A stretch of 64,000 nt of DNA from contig CACGVB010000003.1 of assembly GCA_902576395.1 (NCBI GenBank), positions 1 through 64,000 of the forward strand. The letters are read 5' to 3'. A model generated the notes under the pieces. The model did no database searches and was not told the DNA's origin. It saw only the letters and a program-made list of their open reading frames with translations. Both the position numbers and the translations under genes were made by a program. This document shows positions 28,274 through 38,129 of the stretch, one piece after another (the first letter of the stretch is position 1; every line of letters begins with the position of its first letter). The DNA is from an uncultured Pelagibacteraceae bacterium. GTDB taxonomy: Bacteria; Pseudomonadota; Alphaproteobacteria; Pelagibacterales; Pelagibacteraceae.

Positions 28274-29443
28274 ATGAAGTTTGGTTATTTTTGTAATACT
28301 ACAAATTGGACACACAAACCGTATCATAAATTATTAGATGAAACTAAACAGATCACCGAATATTGTGATCAAAACAGTTGGAATTCAATTTGGTTTACTG
28401 AACACCATTTTAACCATGAAGGAATGGAGACATGTACTAATCCCTTAATGCTAGGAGCAGATGCTGCAGCAAGAACAAAAAATATAAGAATAGGACAAGC
28501 AGCAAATGTAATAACTTTCCATAACCCAATAAGATTAGCAGAAGATATTGCTACTCTTGATCAACTTTCGAAAGGTAGAGTAGAAGTTGGTGTTGCAAGA
28601 GGAGTTTATGGTAGAGAGGCAATTAATTTAAACAAAGAGGCAGATTTAAAAGATCAACCAAAAAATTTTAGATTATTTGCTGAAACATTAGAAATTTTAA
28701 AAAAAGCATGGACAGAGAAATTTTTTAATCATGATGGAGAATTTTATACCTACCCATCACCAAATTATGTTTGGCAGCATGACATGAGCCCGCCAAGTGA
28801 AGAATTTATGAATATGAACGATAACACTATGAAAAAAATTAGTGTTCTTCCAAAACCTTATCAAAATCCTCACCCTCCAATTCATCAAGTTGTTGATGGC
28901 ATAAGATCTATTGAGTGGGCTGCAGAAAATAATATAAATGTAATTATGTGGATACCTACAGTTAAAGCATTGAAAATAAGATTTGAAGCTTACAAAAATA
29001 AAAGATCTGAAGTTACTAAAAAAAATGTCCCTTTAGGTGAAGGAGTTACTCTCGTCAGAGATATGTTTGTCGCTGACACTATGGAGGAGGCCAAAGAAAA
29101 AGCAGGCCAACATATGGTAAATTATATGAAATGGGTTTGTCATTGGAGAGGTCTTGGTAATCACATGGATCCTGGTGAAGAACTTCCAGAAACAAAGGGT
29201 AAATTAGATCTTCTTAATTATGAGTTTTTACATAAGAGAAATATGTTGTTTGGTACTCCTGAATATGTAACAGATAAGATTAAAGAACTACAATCAGAAC
29301 TTAATCTTCAAAATCTTCAAGTCTGGTCTAACTTTCCAGGCGTGAAACATGAAGATTGTATGAAAAGTATTAAACTATTCACTGAAAAAGTAATGCCTAA
29401 CTTTAAAGATGATCTAGATACTGAAGTTAAAAAAGTATCGTGA
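28274..29443 (+). CDS. LLM-class flavin-dependent oxidoreductase (start refined to the ATG after AAAGGAGG)
   Basis: MKFGYFCNTTNWTHKPY..., TEHHF, NVITFHNPIRLAEDIATLDQLSKGRVEVGVARG. The ORF-track start at 28232 lies inside the leader. Confidence 0.88.
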   Translation: MKFGYFCNTTNWTHKPYHKLLDETKQITEYCDQNSWNSIWFTEHHFNHEGMETCTNPLMLGADAAARTKNIRIGQAANVITFHNPIRLAEDIATLDQLSKGRVEVGVARGVYGREAINLNKEADLKDQPKNFRLFAETLEILKKAWTEKFFNHDGEFYTYPSPNYVWQHDMSPPSEEFMNMNDNTMKKISVLPKPYQNPHPPIHQVVDGIRSIEWAAENNINVIMWIPTVKALKIRFEAYKNKRSEVTKKNVPLGEGVTLVRDMFVADTMEEAKEKAGQHMVNYMKWVCHWRGLGNHMDPGEELPETKGKLDLLNYEFLHKRNMLFGTPEYVTDKIKELQSELNLQNLQVWSNFPGVKHEDCMKSIKLFTEKVMPNFKDDLDTEVKKVS

Positions 29444-31140
29444 TTAAGACCAAGAATACCTTGACCGGTGGTCAAGCGGCAGTGAAATCATTAAAAAAAG
29501 AAAAAGTTAAACACGTCTTTGGTCTAATTGGCTCAGCAACCATGGAAATGTTTGATGCGTTATATCATGAAAAAAAAATTAAATTTATAGGTGTAAGAGA
29601 CGAAAGAACTGGAACGCATATGGCGGATGGATATGCAAGAGCTTCTAATCAACCAGGTGTAATAATTGCAGGTCAAAACGGCCCAGGAGCAACTAATCTC
29701 GTTACAGGCATAGCGCAAGCAAAAGCAGCATTTTCTCCTGTGGTATCTATTGCAGGTTTATATTCTACTAAAGATAAGATGGAGGACGCCTTTCAAGGAC
29801 TTGATCAACAATCACTTTTTGATCCTATAACAAAAAAAACATGGACAGTAAAAAAGGCAAGTCATATACCAACGGCCTTTAGAGATGCTTTTAATCTTGC
29901 AATGTCACCACGCAGAGGGCCAGTTTGTATTAACCTTCCAAGAAATGTTCTTTCTGATACTTCAAAGTTTAAGATTAATGAAAATAAAAAATCTTATAAA
30001 GCTGAAAGTGACTTAAAAAGTAAAAAGAATTCAATTGATAGAACTATAAAACTTATTCTTAACTCAAAAAAAACAGTAATTGTTGCTGGAGGAGGAATAA
30101 AATATAATTCAAAATTTCAGTCTGTAACAAAGCTTGCTGAATTTTTAAATATTCCAATTGTAACTGCAGCAGGACATGGAGACGCAATTCCCTTCAGTCA
30201 TAAGTTAAATGCTGGACAAATGGGACCTAGAGGAAATATTGTTGCATCAAGATTAGTCAAAGAAGCAGAGCTAATTATTGCAATTGGTACAAGACTTGGT
30301 TTCAATTCCACTTTCTATTCGTATGACAATATAAATAAAAACGCCAAAATTATACAAATTGAGTTAGAAAAAACAATGATAGGAAGATACTTTCCAGTTA
30401 ATGTAGGTATTCATGGTGATGCTGCACTTGTGACAAATCAAATTTTAGCTGAATTAAGAAAACAAAAGAAAATTTACAATTACAAAGAATGGACAAATAG
30501 CTTTTTATTAGAGAGATCAAAATTTCTTAAAGATAGAGATAATATAAAGTCAAAAAATTTTCCAATCCAACCGAATGGCCTATTCAGGGAATTAAGAAAA
30601 GTACTACCAAAAAATACTGCAATAACACTTGATGCAGGAACACTTTGTCTTCAAGCAACAGATGCTTTAGAATATTACAAACCTCCTTCCCTTTTCACGC
30701 CCCTTGATTTTGGTTTGGTAGGCTTCTCATTTGCATGTGGTCTGGGAATAAAGGTTGCAAAACCTAATAAAACTGTTGTTAGTTTAATGGGTGATGGTGG
30801 ATTTGGAATGACTATTTCTGAATTAAGTACAGCTGTAGAGCATGGCATTAACACAATTACAATTGTAATGAATAATAAGAGTTGGGGAGCAGAAAAAGCT
30901 TATCAAAAAGATTTCTATGGTGAAAGATATTTAGGAGCTGATATTCAAAGTCCTCCTTTTGATGAAGTTGCGAAACTATACGGTGCTAAAGGAATTAAAG
31001 TTAAAAAATTATCAGAAGTTAATGAGGCAGTAAAAAGTGCATTAAAAGTAAATAAACCAGTTGTTATAGATGTTGATGTAGATCCAAAAGCGTTATACAG
31101 TTTTAGGAGAGATAGCTTTACACATAGAACAAGAAAATGA
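29440..31140 (+). CDS. Thiamine-diphosphate-binding enzyme, acetolactate-synthase-like family (GTG start)
   Basis: HVFGLIGSATMEMFDAL, RDERTGTHMADGYARA, NGPGATNLVTGIAQA, MGDGGFGMTISELSTAVEHGINTITIVMNNKSWG ThDP motif. Confidence 0.9.
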   Translation: MIKTKNTLTGGQAAVKSLKKEKVKHVFGLIGSATMEMFDALYHEKKIKFIGVRDERTGTHMADGYARASNQPGVIIAGQNGPGATNLVTGIAQAKAAFSPVVSIAGLYSTKDKMEDAFQGLDQQSLFDPITKKTWTVKKASHIPTAFRDAFNLAMSPRRGPVCINLPRNVLSDTSKFKINENKKSYKAESDLKSKKNSIDRTIKLILNSKKTVIVAGGGIKYNSKFQSVTKLAEFLNIPIVTAAGHGDAIPFSHKLNAGQMGPRGNIVASRLVKEAELIIAIGTRLGFNSTFYSYDNINKNAKIIQIELEKTMIGRYFPVNVGIHGDAALVTNQILAELRKQKKIYNYKEWTNSFLLERSKFLKDRDNIKSKNFPIQPNGLFRELRKVLPKNTAITLDAGTLCLQATDALEYYKPPSLFTPLDFGLVGFSFACGLGIKVAKPNKTVVSLMGDGGFGMTISELSTAVEHGINTITIVMNNKSWGAEKAYQKDFYGERYLGADIQSPPFDEVAKLYGAKGIKVKKLSEVNEAVKSALKVNKPVVIDVDVDPKALYSFRRDSFTHRTRK

Positions 31141-31724
31141 AATTAGAATTACGTAAGTTCACTAAATTTGTAGATAAGACTTTTATTGAAGGTGGAAAAG
31201 AAGCTAAAGAACCTGTTTTGATGGTTTCTGTTGCTGCAGTTTTTAAAAATCCTTGGGATGGAAAAGGTTTTGTAGAAGACTTAAAACCCATTATTTTAGA
31301 TCTAGCTCCTAAGCTCGGAGATTTATTAGTTCCTGAACTTATAAAAGAAATAGGCTCTCCTGATAAAATATTAGCGTATGGGAAAGCAGGTGTGGTTGGA
31401 CTGAATGGAGAAATAGAACATGCATCAGCATTTATTCATACATTGAGATTTGGTAATAAGTTCAGAGATGCTGTTGGGGGAACTTCTTATTTAAGTTTTA
31501 CAAACACAAGAGGTCCGGCTGGATCAAAAATATCTATTCCAATGATGCACAAAACAGACTCTGGTTTAAGACCATATTATCTTACACATGAGTTTACAAT
31601 CCATGATGCTCCATTTGATGATGAAATTGTTATTGCAATTAGTGGTGCTTCGACAGGTAGAGCTCATGCAAGAACAGGTGATAGGTACCAAGATATGAAG
31701 GAGATGGGCATTGAACCAAAATAA
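31137..31724 (+). CDS. 'Amino acid synthesis' (AA_synth) family protein of unknown function
   Basis: 195 aa, AYGKAGVVGLNGEIEHASAFIHTLRFGNKFRDAVGGTSYLSFTNTRGPAGSKISIPMMHK, the pattern I associate with AA_synth. Confidence 0.75.
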   Translation: MKLELRKFTKFVDKTFIEGGKEAKEPVLMVSVAAVFKNPWDGKGFVEDLKPIILDLAPKLGDLLVPELIKEIGSPDKILAYGKAGVVGLNGEIEHASAFIHTLRFGNKFRDAVGGTSYLSFTNTRGPAGSKISIPMMHKTDSGLRPYYLTHEFTIHDAPFDDEIVIAISGASTGRAHARTGDRYQDMKEMGIEPK

Positions 31725-31726
31725 TA

Positions 31727-32500
31727 ATGATCAATGCAACAGACTCTAAAGGTACATTCTATAAACTAAATCAAAAAGAAGGAATTCCAATAGTATTTAT
31801 TCATGGTGTGGGTCTTGATCATAATATATGGGATCCACAAATTAATGAATTTGACAATACAGTTTTAATTTATGATATCCTTGGACACGGTAGAACACCT
31901 TTAAATAAAGAAAAAATAAGTTTTGATGATTTTTCAGATCAAATTATTAATCTTATTGATGAATTAAAATTTAGTAAAATTCACCTTATTGGATTTTCAA
32001 TAGGCTCTTTGATTGCAAGGAACTTTGCAACGAGATTTAGTGAAAGATTGAAATCCCTAACATTGTTGTGCTCAATATTTAATAGATCTGATAATGAACA
32101 GAAGATAGTAAATGAAAGGTTTGAACAGACAAAAAAAGATAAAAAACTGACAAAAGACGCACTCAATAGATGGTTTAATAAGGATTTTATTGAGAAAAAT
32201 CCTCTAATTTCAGATAAAATTTTCTCAATTCTTAACAATAATAATATGGACAACTTTATTAAAGTTTACTCGTTGTTTGTAAATCACAAAGATAACGAAA
32301 AATTTGAAAATATTAATGTCAAAACACTTGTGATGACTGGAGAAGGTGATGTAGGCTCAACTCCAGAAATGTCTGATAATCTGAGTAAAAAAATTAAAAA
32401 CTCCGAAGTAAAAATAATACCTGTGGGCAAACATCTATGTAGTATTGAATGCTCATATGATGTAAATAGAGCAATTAAAGATCATATACGAAATGTCTGA
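31727..32500 (+). CDS. Alpha/beta-fold hydrolase
   Basis: VFIHGVGLDHNIWDPQ, YDILGHGRT, LIGFSIGSLIARNFA, VGKHLCSIE. Confidence 0.88.
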   Translation: MINATDSKGTFYKLNQKEGIPIVFIHGVGLDHNIWDPQINEFDNTVLIYDILGHGRTPLNKEKISFDDFSDQIINLIDELKFSKIHLIGFSIGSLIARNFATRFSERLKSLTLLCSIFNRSDNEQKIVNERFEQTKKDKKLTKDALNRWFNKDFIEKNPLISDKIFSILNNNNMDNFIKVYSLFVNHKDNEKFENINVKTLVMTGEGDVGSTPEMSDNLSKKIKNSEVKIIPVGKHLCSIECSYDVNRAIKDHIRNV

Positions 32501-33974
32501 ATTAAAAAAATATAAAATGTTTATAGGGGGACAATGGGTTGACTCTGATACTAAAAAAACTTTTGAAACTTTAAATCCGGAGGATAATAAACCATGGGCT
32601 ATTGTTCCAGAGGCAAGTGCTTCTGATGTAGATAAAGCAGTTCAAGCAGCTCAAAAAGCCTTTGAAGGAGATTGGCCTAAAATTTTACCGCGTGAAAGAG
32701 CAAAGTTTCTAAGAGCTATTGGAAATAAGCTTAGAGATAACGCAGAATTACTTGGAAAAATTGAAACTATAGATACTGGAAAACTTTATAGAGAAACAAA
32801 TAAACAGGCAAATTATATTGCTGAGTATTACGATTATTATGCTGGTATGGCAGACAAGGTCGAAGGTACAGTTCTACCAATAGATAAACCAAATATTCAA
32901 GCTATAACTTCAAGAATACCTATTGGTGTTATTGCTGCGATTGTTCCATGGAATTCTCAAATGTTTTTAACAGCTACAAAACTTGCGCCAGCTTTAGCAA
33001 TGGGAAACACGGTGGTTATTAAATCCTCAGAACTTGCTCCAGCAGTAATGTTTGAATTTGCAAAACTTATTGAAGAAACTGGTATTCCTAAAGGAGTAGT
33101 TAATGTTATTACAGGATTTGGAGACCCATGTGGAAGAGCTTTAACTACACATAATTTAGTTGAAAAAGTTGCTTTTACAGGAGGACCCGAAACTGCAAGA
33201 CATATTATTAGAAATTCGGCAGAAAATTTATCAGAAGTTAGCTTAGAACTTGGAGGAAAAAGTCCTGTTGCTGTATTTGATGATGCTCATCAAGAAAATG
33301 CAATTAATGGAATTACTGCAGGAATATTTGGTGCTAGCGGACAGAGTTGTATAGCTGGTTCAAGGTTATATCTACAAAAAGGAATTTACGATGAGTTTCT
33401 TGATAAACTCTCAAAAAGAGCTGAAAAAATAAAAATTGGTGCTCCTATGGATCCAGATACAGAAATGGGACCTTTGAGTAATTATAAACAGTTAGAAATT
33501 ATTGAAAAAAACATAAAAAAAACCACAGAACAAGGTGGAAAAATAATATGTGGTGGTGAAAGACATCCATTTTCAAATGAGGGATACTACTTTCCTCCTA
33601 CAATAATTGAGTGTGATAATCATAATCTTCCAACCGCAGAAAATGAGCTTTTTGGGCCAGTTTTATCTGTAATGAAATTTGATACAGAAAAAGAGGTAAT
33701 AGAGAAAATGAACGATAATCAATATGGATTATCTTCTGGAGTGTATACGAGTGACTTCTCTAGAGGCCTAAGAGTTTCTAATGCAATAAGAGCAGGTATA
33801 ACGTTTGTAAATACTTATCGATTGATTTCTCCTTCAGCACCTTTTGGTGGAATTAAAGATAGTGGATATGGAAAGGAAGCGGGAATGGACTCAATAAAGG
33901 ATTATACTAGAGTTAAGACAACTTGGTATTACACATCTGATGAACCAACTTTAGATCCTTTCTCTATAAGATAA
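32493..33974 (+). CDS. Aldehyde dehydrogenase family protein
   Basis: FIGGQWVDS, IVPWNSQMFLTATKLAPALAMGNTVVIKSSE, SLELGGKSP, GASGQSCIAGSRLY, ENELFGPVLSV, PFGGIKDSGYGKEAG. Confidence 0.94.
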   Translation: MSELKKYKMFIGGQWVDSDTKKTFETLNPEDNKPWAIVPEASASDVDKAVQAAQKAFEGDWPKILPRERAKFLRAIGNKLRDNAELLGKIETIDTGKLYRETNKQANYIAEYYDYYAGMADKVEGTVLPIDKPNIQAITSRIPIGVIAAIVPWNSQMFLTATKLAPALAMGNTVVIKSSELAPAVMFEFAKLIEETGIPKGVVNVITGFGDPCGRALTTHNLVEKVAFTGGPETARHIIRNSAENLSEVSLELGGKSPVAVFDDAHQENAINGITAGIFGASGQSCIAGSRLYLQKGIYDEFLDKLSKRAEKIKIGAPMDPDTEMGPLSNYKQLEIIEKNIKKTTEQGGKIICGGERHPFSNEGYYFPPTIIECDNHNLPTAENELFGPVLSVMKFDTEKEVIEKMNDNQYGLSSGVYTSDFSRGLRVSNAIRAGITFVNTYRLISPSAPFGGIKDSGYGKEAGMDSIKDYTRVKTTWYYTSDEPTLDPFSIR

Positions 33975-33977
33975 TTT

Positions 33978-34835
33978 TTGTCTGCAAAACATACTTTACT
34001 TATTTTATTTGTTGTATTTTTATTAGGAAGTGCATATCCAACTGGTAAGCTTGGATTGAACGACACTATTCCACCAATTCTTTTTGGTTCATTAAGAATG
34101 GCTATTGTTTTTATTTGTTTAATTCCATTTTTTAAAATTCAAAGTATAGATAAAAAATATATTATTCCTTTGATTGGGTTTTCATTATGTTTTGGTGTTG
34201 CAGTGAATATGTTTTTATATTTATCTATAAATGCATCAAGTATACTTGCACCAATTACAATAGGAGCTCAACTTTCAATTCCCTTTGGGATTATATTAAG
34301 CTCAATATTTTTAAATGAAAAAATAAGTTATAAAAAATGGATATTAATTATGATATCTTTTTTTGGTATTGTCATACTTGCATTTGACCCAAAAGTAGTC
34401 GAGGAAATCATAGGATCACTTCTTATTTGTGGTATGGCTTTTTTTTATGGACTATCCCAAGTATTTTCGAGATATTTAAAAGAGTTAGATGTTAAATTTA
34501 CAAATACTATAATGAGCTTTGCTGGATTTATAATTTTAATAATATTGTCTGCAATATTTGAGGGAAATACATTTCAAACAATAAAAAATATAAGTTTAGG
34601 AAGTTGGTTCACAGTTTTATACGCTGGAGCAATTATTTCTTTGCTTGGACATTTAATGATGTTCTATCTTTATAAATTTTATCCTCTTGATATGGTATTG
34701 CCTTTCTACGCTTTATTCCCTGTATTTGGTTTAATCCTTACTTTTTTTATTTTTGGAGAGATTCCATCTCTAGTAACAATAATTGGAGGAATAATTGTCA
34801 TTACTTCAGTGTTTTTTGCTCAAAAAATGAGATAA
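33978..34835 (+). CDS. DMT (EamA) family transporter (TTG start)
   Basis: 285 aa hydrophobic protein with the EamA duplicated pattern. Confidence 0.82.
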   Translation: MSAKHTLLILFVVFLLGSAYPTGKLGLNDTIPPILFGSLRMAIVFICLIPFFKIQSIDKKYIIPLIGFSLCFGVAVNMFLYLSINASSILAPITIGAQLSIPFGIILSSIFLNEKISYKKWILIMISFFGIVILAFDPKVVEEIIGSLLICGMAFFYGLSQVFSRYLKELDVKFTNTIMSFAGFIILIILSAIFEGNTFQTIKNISLGSWFTVLYAGAIISLLGHLMMFYLYKFYPLDMVLPFYALFPVFGLILTFFIFGEIPSLVTIIGGIIVITSVFFAQKMR

Positions 34836-34882
34836 TTTTCTCATTGAAAATTAAAATCAATAGGATTTAATTTGGTTATACA

Positions 34883-34896
34883 AATTGTTAACAATT
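34883..34896. promoter_or_regulatory. Perfect 14-bp palindrome AATTGTTAACAATT upstream of an SBP gene
   Basis: Exact self-complementarity, 11 bp before the ATG at 34908. Confidence 0.4.
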
Positions 34897-34907
34897 AGAG
34901 GGAATAT

Positions 34908-36098
34908 ATGAAAAAACTAGTATTAGCGATGTTCGTATTTGTTTCTTGCTTTGCAACTAAAGCATATTCAGATGGACATGGCATAAAAATGGGAATTATT
35001 TTAGGATTTACAGGTCCTATTGAATCCCTAACTCCAGCAATGGCTGCATCTGCAGAGCTTGCATTTAAAGAAGCTTCGGATTCAGGTTCATTACTTGGAG
35101 GAAAGAAAATTTCTGTTGAAAGAGCAGATTCGACTTGTGTTGACTCAGCTGCTGCGACAGCTGCAGCAGAAGGTTTAATATCTGGTGGCGTAGTAGCAAT
35201 TATGGGTGCTGATTGTTCTGGTGTAACCGGAGCTATCGCAACTAACGTTGCTGTTCCAAATGGTGTAGTTATGATCTCACCATCAGCTACTTCTCCAGGA
35301 TTAACTGATCTTAATGATAATGGATATTTCTTTAGAACTGCTCCATCTGATGCAAGAGGTGGTCAAGTATTAGCAGATATTACTAAAGATAGAAAAGTTA
35401 AAAGTATTGCAGTAACACATACTAATAACGACTATGGTAAAGGTTTAGCAGATGTATATGTTGCAGCTGTTAAAGCTCACGGGATAAACGTAACAGTTGT
35501 TACAGCTCACGAAGAAGGAAAAGGTGATTATGGTGCTGAAGTTGCTACATTAGCAGCAGCAGGTGGTGATGCTTTAGCTGTGTTAGGTTACTTAGACCAA
35601 GCTGGTGGAAGTATCATTGATGGTTCATTAGACTCAGGTGCTTTTGACGTATTTGTTTTATCAGATGGAATGATTGGTGACTCTTTAACTGATAGATTTG
35701 GAAGTGATCTTAACAAATCATTTGGATCTTTGCCAGGATCAATGGGTAAAGGCGCTACAATATTTAAAGGTGTAGCAGGTGGAGCAGGAATTGATTCATC
35801 TGGACCTTATACTTCAGAGTCTTATGATGCTGCAGCTTTGATTGTACTTGCAATGCAAGCTGGTGGAAAAGCTGATAGAGCTACTGTTCAAGCAAATGTA
35901 ATGTCTGTTGCAAATGCTCCAGGAGAAAAAATTTATCCGGGAGAATTGAAAAAAGCATTAGATTTACTTGCTAGTGGTAAAGCAGTTAACTACGAAGGAG
36001 CATCTAGTGTTGAATTTACTGATGTTGGAGAAGCAGCAGGTGCCTTTATAGAAAAAGAAATTAAAGGTGGTAAGTTTAAAGACAAAAAACAAAGATAA
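34908..36098 (+). CDS. Branched-chain amino acid-type (LivJ/PBP type 1) ABC transporter substrate-binding protein
   Basis: Signal peptide, IKMGIILGFTGPIESLTPAMAASAELAFKEA, MGADCSGVTGAIATNVAVPNGVVMISPSATSPGLT, YGKGLADVYVAAVK. Confidence 0.9.
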   Translation: MKKLVLAMFVFVSCFATKAYSDGHGIKMGIILGFTGPIESLTPAMAASAELAFKEASDSGSLLGGKKISVERADSTCVDSAAATAAAEGLISGGVVAIMGADCSGVTGAIATNVAVPNGVVMISPSATSPGLTDLNDNGYFFRTAPSDARGGQVLADITKDRKVKSIAVTHTNNDYGKGLADVYVAAVKAHGINVTVVTAHEEGKGDYGAEVATLAAAGGDALAVLGYLDQAGGSIIDGSLDSGAFDVFVLSDGMIGDSLTDRFGSDLNKSFGSLPGSMGKGATIFKGVAGGAGIDSSGPYTSESYDAAALIVLAMQAGGKADRATVQANVMSVANAPGEKIYPGELKKALDLLASGKAVNYEGASSVEFTDVGEAAGAFIEKEIKGGKFKDKKQR

Positions 36099-36111
36099 TA
36101 CTTAATTATTT

Positions 36112-36145
36112 AACTCCAGCGGTGAAAATCGCTGGAGTTTTTTTT
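36112..36145 (+). terminator. Rho-independent terminator after the SBP gene
   Basis: AACTCCAGCG-GTGAAAAT-CGCTGGAGTT: 10-bp stem followed by T8. Confidence 0.9.
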
Positions 36146-36752
36146 ATCCTAAAATATTGATTAATACGTAAATACTAAGAACCGACATAAATAAAATTAT
36201 TAAGATATTTATAATTCTCCAAACTTTATTGCTTTTTAAGTAATTAGATAAAAATTTAGATAAGTATCCTAATGTAAAAAAAAATATTATTGAGGAGAAA
36301 ATTGCACCAAATCCAAATGATAATTTTTGATTAATTAAAAAACTTTTTGAAAAGTTTCCTAAAAAAAATACAGTGTCAGAATAGACATGGGGGTTTAAAT
36401 AAGTAAAACCTAGAGTTTTAATTAATATTGAGCCTAGACTTGCCGTTTTATTTTTTCGATTTATTTCAAAATTAGTATTTATACTTTTTATTTTTTTCCA
36501 TACAAAATGTATTAAAAATAAAAGCAAAAGAATATTTAAAATTAGCTCAGCAAAAGGTGAAAAAAAACTTTCAAAATAGTGAAATAAGAATATTCCTAAA
36601 AAAATAAGAAGGAAATCTGAAAATGCACAAATTGCACACACAATAAAAACGAATTGTTTTTTTAAACCTTGCTCAATTACAAATATATTTTGAGCACCAA
36701 TAGCTAATATTAAACTCAGTCCTGTAAAGAACCCTAAAATAAAAAAACTCAT
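36144..36752 (-). CDS. LysE/ArgO family amino acid exporter
   Basis: FFTGLSLILAIGAQNIFVIEQGLKKQ...FTYLNPHVYSDTVFFLG: LysE/ArgO hallmark segments. Confidence 0.87.
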   Translation of the reverse strand: MSFFILGFFTGLSLILAIGAQNIFVIEQGLKKQFVFIVCAICAFSDFLLIFLGIFLFHYFESFFSPFAELILNILLLLFLIHFVWKKIKSINTNFEINRKNKTASLGSILIKTLGFTYLNPHVYSDTVFFLGNFSKSFLINQKLSFGFGAIFSSIIFFFTLGYLSKFLSNYLKSNKVWRIINILIILFMSVLSIYVLINILG

Positions 36753-36758
36753 TATAAA

Positions 36759-38129
36759 TTATTGTTTTATAATTTTTTCTGGAATTATTCCTTGAGGTCT
36801 AAATCTCATTATCAAAAGAAGCCCAATACCAACAAGCAAAAATCTAAAGTATGGAGCACTATTAATTAAATGAACTTTGATTTCATTTGTTTCAGGTAAA
36901 TGAGCTGTAAATAAATTTATAAAGAACAAAGCAATTGGTGCTGCCTCTACCCATAAAAACCATACAACAAACCCTCCTAGAATTGCTCCAAAATTGTTTC
37001 CTGTACCGCCAACAATAACCATAACCCAAATTACAAATGTATATCTCATTGGTCTATAACTACCTGGGGTAAACAGGCCATCATTCGTTACCATCATAGC
37101 TCCAGCAATTCCGACTATTGCAGATCCCAGAATAAATATAAACAAATGTTGTTTAACAACATTCTTACCCATTGCACTTGCAGCTTCTTCATTATCTCTG
37201 ATTGCTCTCATCATTCTACCCCAAGGTGAGTAAAGAGCTTTTTGAGTAATTATTAACAAAATTATAACTACAACTAAAAACATCCCCGCAAAACAAAGTT
37301 TTACATAAACAGACGATGCATCAATTACTAACTGATTTAAAATATCTTGTCTCTCCGACAATGAATTTGCTAGATTTAATTTTGCTGAGTGAAATTTTTC
37401 TACTAAATTTATAAACCAAGGAGAAGTTTGTAGGTCAATTTCATAAGGGGCTGGTCTTTTTAATCCAATAACGTTTTTTACACCTCTTGCCAACCAATCT
37501 TCGTGTTTAATAATGGAGACAACGATTTCAGCAATTAATAATGTAGCAATAGCTAAATAATCTGCCCTTAATCCTAAAGCAACTTTCCCTACAATAAATG
37601 CTAAACCAGCAGCAAAAAGACCTCCAACTATCCATGAGAATAAAACCGGTAACCCAAGTCCTCCAAGAAACCCTGTCTTTGCAGGATCAACAGCCTCTAT
37701 TTGTTCAATTGCAGGTCCAGCAATTATTTTTATTAGAATTAATCCAACTATAATTATTCCAGCAATTAAATAATTTCTTTTATTAGATTTTTTAATATTT
37801 TTTAAAATATACCTTGTAGAAAAAATCATTAATATGACGATTCCTAGACTAGTAATCATATTTACTCCACCTACACTCCAAGCTTCAGGGACGGGTGCTA
37901 CAGATACTAATACTACTGCTAAACCTCCTAATGCTGTATAACCCATAATTCCAAAGTTTATTAAGCCAGCATAACCCCATTGAATATTTGCTCCCAATGT
38001 CATTACTGCAGAAATCATACAATAATTAAAAATTGTTAGTGCAATAGACCAGGATTGAAAAATTCCAACTAAAATTATTAACAGCATCATTATAGAATAT
38101 GCTACAATTATATTTAAATAATTTTTCAT
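36759..38129 (-). CDS. Branched-chain amino acid ABC transporter permease (LivM type)
   Basis: GYAGLINFGIMGYTALGG, LGLRADYLAIATLLIAEI, MRAIRDNEEAASAMGKNV, FRPQGIIPEK. Confidence 0.88.
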   Translation of the reverse strand: MKNYLNIIVAYSIMMLLIILVGIFQSWSIALTIFNYCMISAVMTLGANIQWGYAGLINFGIMGYTALGGLAVVLVSVAPVPEAWSVGGVNMITSLGIVILMIFSTRYILKNIKKSNKRNYLIAGIIIVGLILIKIIAGPAIEQIEAVDPAKTGFLGGLGLPVLFSWIVGGLFAAGLAFIVGKVALGLRADYLAIATLLIAEIVVSIIKHEDWLARGVKNVIGLKRPAPYEIDLQTSPWFINLVEKFHSAKLNLANSLSERQDILNQLVIDASSVYVKLCFAGMFLVVVIILLIITQKALYSPWGRMMRAIRDNEEAASAMGKNVVKQHLFIFILGSAIVGIAGAMMVTNDGLFTPGSYRPMRYTFVIWVMVIVGGTGNNFGAILGGFVVWFLWVEAAPIALFFINLFTAHLPETNEIKVHLINSAPYFRFLLVGIGLLLIMRFRPQGIIPEKIIKQ

